From Alphaproteobacteria bacterium (GTDB taxonomy: Bacteria; Pseudomonadota; Alphaproteobacteria; Puniceispirillales; Puniceispirillaceae): a DNA stretch of 10,862 nt. The DNA lies in the NCBI GenBank assembly GCA_022425565.1, contig JAKMFG010000149.1, positions 1 to 10,862 of the forward strand, written 5' to 3'. Below, in pieces: positions 6,698 to 10,862 of this stretch (position 1 is its first letter; every line of letters starts with the position of its first letter). Below the pieces are notes generated by a model. It made no database searches. It worked only from the letters and a program-made list of their open reading frames with translations, and had not been told where the DNA came from. The translations under genes were made by a program, and so were the position numbers.

Positions 6698-7486
6698 ATG
6701 CGAACAGAACCGGTAATTCTTCATGACGAGAGCGGCTTTGCCGCGATGCGCGCAGCAGGCAGGCTGGCGGCGACTGTCCTCGACATGATCACACCGCATG
6801 TGGTTGCCGGGGTGACCACCGGCGAGCTTGACCGCATCTGCCATGAATTCATCGACGCGCATGGCGCTGTCCCCGCGCCGCTGAACTACAAGGGCTTTCC
6901 AAAGGCGACCTGTATCTCGCTGAACCATGTTGTCTGCCATGGTATTCCGGGGGAAAAGACCATCCGCGACGGTGATATCCTGAATATCGACGTCACGGTG
7001 ATTCTGGACGGCTGGTACGGCGATACTTCTCGCATGTATTTCGTCGGAGAGCCGTCTGTGAAGGCGCAGTTGCTGACCAAGGTGACCTATGACTGCCTGA
7101 TGCGAGGCATCGAGGTGGCCCGCCCTGGAAACACGCTTGGCGACGTCGGTCATGCCATCCAGCGGCATGCTGAATCAAACAGGTTCTCTGTCGTGCGTGA
7201 CTTCACCGGTCACGGGCTCGGCCAGACTTTCCACTGCGCGCCGACAGTGCTGCATTTCGGTTCTCCGGGAAGCGGTTTGAAGCTGGAGCCCGGCATGATC
7301 TTCACCATCGAGCCGATGATCAATTCCGGACGCGCCGAGACCAAGATACTTGGAGACGGATGGACCGCCGTGACACGCGACCGGTCGCTGTCAGCGCAGT
7401 TCGAGCACTCGATCGGCATCACCGAGGGCGAACCTGAAATCTTCACACCGTCGCCAAAGGGTCACACCGCACCGCCTTACGCCTGA
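6698..7486 (+). CDS. map: type I methionine aminopeptidase
   Basis: The enzyme removes the N-terminal methionine from new cytoplasmic proteins once deformylated. With the start at 6698 it is 262 residues, the usual size of bacterial MetAP. All five expected metal ligands are present: Asp98 (NIDVT), Asp109 (YGDTSR), His172 (FTGHGLG), Glu205 (FTIEPM) and Glu236 (QFEHS); the substrate-contacting His81 sits in HGIPGE. The frame stays open to an ATG at 6614, but the added 28 residues have no family counterpart, so they are probably leader sequence. The ribosome site is poorly defined (AGGGA is rather far from the ATG). The next gene, radC, follows after 56 bases in the same direction and could be co-transcribed. 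Confidence 0.96.
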   Translation: MRTEPVILHDESGFAAMRAAGRLAATVLDMITPHVVAGVTTGELDRICHEFIDAHGAVPAPLNYKGFPKATCISLNHVVCHGIPGEKTIRDGDILNIDVTVILDGWYGDTSRMYFVGEPSVKAQLLTKVTYDCLMRGIEVARPGNTLGDVGHAIQRHAESNRFSVVRDFTGHGLGQTFHCAPTVLHFGSPGSGLKLEPGMIFTIEPMINSGRAETKILGDGWTAVTRDRSLSAQFEHSIGITEGEPEIFTPSPKGHTAPPYA

Positions 7487-7542
7487 TTGTGCAGCCTGAT
7501 CATTAACGGTTTTTTTAGACCTTTTGGGCTATCCCTTTGGGC

Positions 7543-8256
7543 ATGGTGCCCGTTTCTTCCAATTCCGCGCCCGCCAACAGCCCCGCCGACCATATGTCCG
7601 GGCACCGGGGCCGCATGCGTGCCAAGCTGCTGGACAAGGGAAGCGAAGCTCTGAGCGAGCTGGAATTGCTGGAGATGCTCCTGTATGCGGGGAACAGGCG
7701 CGGCGACACCAAGCCGCTTGCCAAGGCGTTGATGCGCCGCTTCGGCTCGTTGTCGGCGGTACTCCGGGCACCGGCCGCGCTTCTCGCCCAGCAAAGCGGC
7801 ATGGGAGATGCCTCGGTCGCGGCCTTGAAAATCGTCGAGGCGGCAGGACTTCACCTGAGCCATTCTGATATCGAGAACCGGCATGTTCTGACGAGCTGGA
7901 GCGAGGTTCAGCATTTCTGCGTGACCCGGCTGGCACATGAACCAGTCGAGCATTTCATGATCCTGTGCCTCGATAACAGGAACAGGCTGATCGCCGAAGA
8001 GGTCTTGTCACGCGGCACGGTCGATCAGACCCCTGTCTATGTGCGTGAAGTGATCAATGCGGCGCTGCGGCATCACGCCAAAGCAGTGATTCTTGTCCAC
8101 AATCATCCAAGCGGCGAGACCGAACCGTCACGCGCTGACATCGACATGACAGCAGAACTGAAGACGGCGCTGGCGCTGGTCACGATCACCCTCCACGACC
8201 ATCTCATCGTCGCTGGCAAGACTGTGGTGAGCTTCAAGAGCCTCGGTCTGCTGTAG
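7543..8256 (+). CDS. radC: RadC family JAB/JAMM-domain protein
   Basis: The 237-residue protein has the RadC layout. An N-terminal helical region beginning with HRGRMR is followed by a helix-hairpin-helix-like stretch (about 68-100). The C-terminal JAB domain carries the JAMM metal motif: His186 and His188 in HNHPSG, then Ser196 and Asp199. The JAMM motif implies a zinc-dependent hydrolase fold. The old role in DNA repair is not well supported, and the true function is unsettled. The ATG at 7543 is chosen; a TTG at 7537 would add two residues, and a later ATG at 7594 would leave only three residues before the conserved start. It lies downstream of map and ends 14 bases from a convergent small gene. 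Confidence 0.93.
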   Translation: MVPVSSNSAPANSPADHMSGHRGRMRAKLLDKGSEALSELELLEMLLYAGNRRGDTKPLAKALMRRFGSLSAVLRAPAALLAQQSGMGDASVAALKIVEAAGLHLSHSDIENRHVLTSWSEVQHFCVTRLAHEPVEHFMILCLDNRNRLIAEEVLSRGTVDQTPVYVREVINAALRHHAKAVILVHNHPSGETEPSRADIDMTAELKTALALVTITLHDHLIVAGKTVVSFKSLGLL

Positions 8257-8270
8257 CTTGTCCGCGCAGC

Positions 8271-8465
8271 TTATTTAGGGTCCGTCATATCGCGTAGCTT
8301 GTCGTGCGCCTTGCGGGTCAGTTCTCCGGCGCGGCGGCTCGCCTTTATCAGATTCGGACGCGCCTGAGTCGCTGCACGGCTAGCCGCCTCACCCGCCTTT
8401 TTCTGCACCGCCGGGTTGCGCGCCGCTGCCATGAGAGCCCCGATGACAAGCCTTCTGATGAACAT
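8271..8465 (-). CDS. small basic protein, unknown function
   Basis: This 64-residue protein starts with a short hydrophobic patch (RRLVIGALMAAA), followed by a Lys/Arg/Ala-rich helix-prone region (VQKKAGEAASRAA, ASRRAGELTRKAH). It has no cysteine and no signal-peptide cleavage site. I recall similar short proteins with the pattern IGALMAAAR-P-VQKKAGEA in alphaproteobacteria, but assign no function. The start at 8465 is set by a strong GGAGGG 8 bases upstream; an in-frame ATG at 8486 lies ahead of that site and would bypass it. It faces radC tail to tail and diverges from purB. Confidence 0.75.
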   Translation of the reverse strand: MFIRRLVIGALMAAARNPAVQKKAGEAASRAATQARPNLIKASRRAGELTRKAHDKLRDMTDPK

Positions 8466-8473
8466 GTGACCGA

Positions 8474-8479
8474 CCCTCC
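8474..8479 (-). promoter_or_regulatory. strong Shine-Dalgarno of the 64-residue gene
   Basis: GGAGGG on the minus strand, 8 bases before the ATG at 8465. It is the clearest ribosome site in the window. It decides the start of this small gene and is the main support for its being translated. Confidence 0.75.
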
Positions 8480-8594
8480 GGAACAATCATTATGCCACGG
8501 AGACTGTTTCGTTTCGCGGCACTTCACGCACTGGTTTTTTGCACCCGCCAATGTTACAACCGCTCCCTCGTCAGTGGCAAAGGAAAACACCCTA

Positions 8595-9911
8595 ATGATT
8601 CCCCGATATTCGCGTCCCGAGATGACCTCGATCTGGTCCGAACAGTCCAAGTTCCAGATCTGGTTCGAGATCGAGGCGCATGCCTGTGATGCAATGGCTG
8701 AACTGGGGATGATCCCGAAGGAAGCGGCCAAGGCGGTATGGGAACGGGGCGGTTTCGATATCGACCGCATCAATGAGATCGAGCGCGAAACGAAACATGA
8801 CGTCATCGCCTTTCTGACGAGCCTTGCAGAACATGTTGGCGACGAGGCCCGTTTTGTTCATCAGGGCATGACATCTTCCGATGTTCTGGACACCACGCTT
8901 GCCGTCCAGATGGCAAGGGCAAGCGACCTTCTCCTCGACGGAATCGACAGGCTGCTTGCTGCGCTTCGCACACGCGCCGAAGAGCACCGCTATACCGCCA
9001 CCATCGGCCGCAGCCACGGCATTCATGCCGAACCGACCACCTTCGGTCTGAAACTTGCCACCTTCTTTGCCGAGTTCGCCCGCTGCCGCACACGGCTTGT
9101 TGCGGCGCGCGAAGAGATTGCCACCTGCGCCATTTCGGGCGCCGTTGGCACTTTCGCCCATCTCGACCCAGCCGTGGAAACCCACGTTGCGGAGAAGTTG
9201 GGACTTGTTCCGGAACCCGTCTCGACACAGGTGATCCCGCGCGACCGCCATGCCATGTTCTTCGCCACGCTCGGCGTGATCGCCAGCTCAGTCGAACGTC
9301 TCGCTACCGAGATTCGCCATCTGCAGCGGACCGAGCTTCGCGAGGCCGAAGAATTCTTTTCTGCCGGGCAGAAAGGCTCGTCGGCGATGCCGCACAAGCG
9401 CAACCCGGTGCTGACCGAGAACCTGACCGGCCTTGCCAGAATCGTGCGTGCGTCCGTGACACCGGCGCTGGAGAATGTCGCCCTGTGGCACGAGCGTGAC
9501 ATCTCGCACTCCTCGGTCGAGCGTGTATTCGGTCCGGACGCAACCATCGCCCTCGATTTCGCGCTGCAACGCATGGCCGTGGTTGTCGAGAAACTCGTTG
9601 TCTACAGCGATGCCATGCAGGAAAACCTGGACCAGCTTGGCGGGTTGGTGCATTCGCAGCAGCTGCTCCTTGCCCTTACCCAGAAAGGTGTCAGCCGCGA
9701 GGATGCCTATGTCTATGTCCAGCGCAACGCGATGGCGACGTGGAAGGAAGGCGGCAGCTACCGCGACAGGCTGAAGGCGGACGCGGATGTCTCGGCAAGC
9801 CTGACCGAAGCCGAGATTGACGCGCTGTTCGACCTCAACCAGCATTTCCGCCACGTAGACACGATCTTCGCCCGTGTGTTCGGTGCTTCCGACAATGATG
9901 GTGCAGGCTGA
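8595..9911 (+). CDS. purB: adenylosuccinate lyase
   Basis: PurB splits SAICAR to AICAR plus fumarate in IMP synthesis, and adenylosuccinate to AMP plus fumarate. The 438-residue length matches the family (about 430-460). The fumarase/aspartase superfamily signature [11 protein letters not shown] lies at 261-271 and includes the mobile-loop serine (Ser262/263). His141 in RSHGIHAEP is the expected catalytic acid, and TSSDVLDTT (93-101) and [12 protein letters not shown] (299-310) are the other conserved active-site stretches. The frame is open upstream to 8304, but family N-termini start at MIPRYSR, so 8595 is chosen, with a modest AAAGGA ahead. The stop overlaps the purC start by one base, so translation of the two is probably coupled. 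Confidence 0.97.
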   Translation: MIPRYSRPEMTSIWSEQSKFQIWFEIEAHACDAMAELGMIPKEAAKAVWERGGFDIDRINEIERETKHDVIAFLTSLAEHVGDEARFVHQGMTSSDVLDTTLAVQMARASDLLLDGIDRLLAALRTRAEEHRYTATIGRSHGIHAEPTTFGLKLATFFAEFARCRTRLVAAREEIATCAISGAVGTFAHLDPAVETHVAEKLGLVPEPVSTQVIPRDRHAMFFATLGVIASSVERLATEIRHLQRTELREAEEFFSAGQKGSSAMPHKRNPVLTENLTGLARIVRASVTPALENVALWHERDISHSSVERVFGPDATIALDFALQRMAVVVEKLVVYSDAMQENLDQLGGLVHSQQLLLALTQKGVSREDAYVYVQRNAMATWKEGGSYRDRLKADADVSASLTEAEIDALFDLNQHFRHVDTIFARVFGASDNDGAG

Positions 9912-10636
9912 TGAGCGCACGCGAGCCACTTTACGAAGGCAAGGCCAAGATCATCTTCAAGGGGCCGGAAGACGGCACCCTGATCCAGTATTTCAAAGAT
10001 GACGCCACCGCTTTCAACGCCCAGAAAAAGGACGTCATCACCGGCAAGGGTGTGCTGAACAACCATATCAGCGAGCATATCATGCTGCGCCTGGCGAATG
10101 CCGGCATCACCACGCATTTTATTGAACGGATGAATGACCGCGAACAACTGATCCGCGCGCTGGAGATCATTCCGGTCGAGGTGGTGGTGCGCAACGTCGC
10201 GGCAGGCTCTGTCTGTCCGCGCCTTGGCCTGACCGAAGGCGAACCGCTGCCTTCCACCCTGATTGAGTTCTGCCTGAAGGACGATGCCCTCGGCGACCCG
10301 ATCATCGCGCGCGAACATATTCTGGCCTTCGGCTGGGCGAGTGCCGCCGAATTCGATGTCATCGTCGAACAGACGAACCGGATCAACGCGCTTCTGGCGG
10401 ATATTTTTGCCGCCATCGACCTGCGTCTGATCGATTTCAAGCTTGAGTTCGGCCGCCTCCCCGACGGCACGGTGATCCTCGCCGACGAAATCAGCCCCGA
10501 CAATTGCCGTCTCTGGCAGGTCGGCACCGACGAGAAGATGGACAAGGACAGGTTTCGCCGTGATCTGGGCGGCCTGACAGAAGCCTATCAGGAAATTGCC
10601 CGCCGGCTCGGCCTTGAAGTGCCGCAGCAAGGCTAG
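9911..10636 (+). CDS. purC: SAICAR synthetase (phosphoribosylaminoimidazole-succinocarboxamide synthase)
   Basis: PurC joins CAIR and aspartate using ATP to give SAICAR, the substrate of PurB encoded just upstream. The 241 residues are the usual bacterial size. Family landmarks are YEGKAKI (8-14), [11 protein letters not shown] (30-40), the signature [15 protein letters not shown] (86-100), the second signature [10 protein letters not shown] (173-182) and [11 protein letters not shown] (192-202). The ATG shares its A with the TGA of purB (TGATG), so no separate start is needed. purS follows 22 bases later, making this a purB-purC-purS operon. Confidence 0.98.
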   Translation: MSAREPLYEGKAKIIFKGPEDGTLIQYFKDDATAFNAQKKDVITGKGVLNNHISEHIMLRLANAGITTHFIERMNDREQLIRALEIIPVEVVVRNVAAGSVCPRLGLTEGEPLPSTLIEFCLKDDALGDPIIAREHILAFGWASAAEFDVIVEQTNRINALLADIFAAIDLRLIDFKLEFGRLPDGTVILADEISPDNCRLWQVGTDEKMDKDRFRRDLGGLTEAYQEIARRLGLEVPQQG

Positions 10637-10658
10637 ACAGGAATCAAAGGACAGAACC

Positions 10659-10862
10659 ATGCAGGTTATCGTCAATATCTCGCTGAAATACGGGGTTCTC
10701 GACCCGCAGGGCCGCGCCATCGGCAGGTCGCTTACCGATCTCGGCTTTCAGGAAGTTGGTGATGTTCGGGTCGGCAAGCGCATCACGCTGGAGATCGACG
10801 AGACGGACGCGGGCCGCGCACGCCAGCGTGTTGCCCGCATGTGCGAGACACTGCTCGCCAAC
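10659..10862 (+). CDS. purS: FGAM synthase subunit PurS, 3' end outside the window
   Basis: PurS is the small subunit of the three-part phosphoribosylformylglycinamidine synthase (PurSQL), which makes FGAM from FGAR, glutamine and ATP. Sixty-eight residues of the usual 80 or so are visible. Features expected of PurS are the opening beta strand VIVNISLK, LDPQGRAI, the LGF segment at 28-30 and the VRVGKRI strand at 36-42. AAAGGA at 10646-10651 lies 7 bases before the ATG. The frame runs off the window edge without a stop. Having PurS implies the split PurS-PurQ-PurL enzyme, not the single-chain form, so purQ and purL are likely next. Confidence 0.94.
   Translation, partial: MQVIVNISLKYGVLDPQGRAIGRSLTDLGFQEVGDVRVGKRITLEIDETDAGRARQRVARMCETLLAN

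Noticed and set aside
7481..7516. Terminator after map ending in a run of seven T at 7510-7516
   Set aside because: There is a T-run but no convincing stem before it, only a direct repeat of GCCTGAT (7481-7487 and 7494-7500).
8304..8594. N-terminal extension of PurB by 97 residues
   Set aside because: The extension overlaps the small minus-strand gene, resembles no domain, and known PurB proteins start near the MIPRYSR position.
8487..8594. Purine-responsive operator or riboswitch ahead of purB
   Set aside because: I could not find a clear inverted repeat, PurR-like box or conserved riboswitch core in this short gap.
9758..10720. Long minus-strand open frame of 320 residues opposite purC and the purS start
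   Set aside because: It is the mirror of purC in GC-rich coding DNA, crosses the purB-purC boundary and has no recognisable domain.

Overview
This window looks like an ordinary, GC-rich alphaproteobacterial chromosome segment. The evidence is the protein families, the tight gene packing, the cinA-like/map/radC neighbourhood and the purB-purC-purS cluster. I cannot fix the order or genus by eye. I see no transposase, integrase, phage gene, CRISPR array or defence locus.

Layout, left to right. Positions 1-2369 (+) hold the 3' part of a DUF1800 gene and a Tat-targeted DUF1501 gene. The two overlap by ATGA and probably act together outside the cytoplasm. A GC-rich hairpin and a tRNA-Leu(UAA) gene follow at 2398-2552. 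An AT-rich nested inverted repeat at 2555-2599 then separates the tRNA from a convergent block on the minus strand. That block (4747 down to 2601) encodes four proteins I cannot name: a 391-residue protein with a signal peptide, two small membrane proteins of 63 and 58 residues, and a 130-residue protein with a signal peptide. All are predicted to be exported or membrane-bound, so this is the least explained part of the window.

Divergent from that block is a rhomboid intramembrane protease (4840-5760, +). It meets a short, CinA-N-terminal-like molybdopterin-binding-domain gene (6521-5757, -) tail to tail, and the two stop codons share bases of one CTAG. Next come map, methionine aminopeptidase (6698-7486, +), and radC, a JAB/JAMM-domain protein (7543-8256, +). 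A small conserved-looking basic protein follows at 8465-8271 (-).

The right end is a purine biosynthesis operon (+): purB (8595-9911), purC (9911-10636, overlapping purB by one base) and the start of purS (10659 to the window edge). PurC and PurB make consecutive steps, forming SAICAR and then AICAR. PurS is a subunit of the FGAM synthase that acts earlier in the same pathway, so purQ and purL probably lie just beyond the window.

Nothing here is clear evidence of a new biological system. The best leads are the unknown envelope-protein block at 2601-4747 and the DUF1800/DUF1501 pair.
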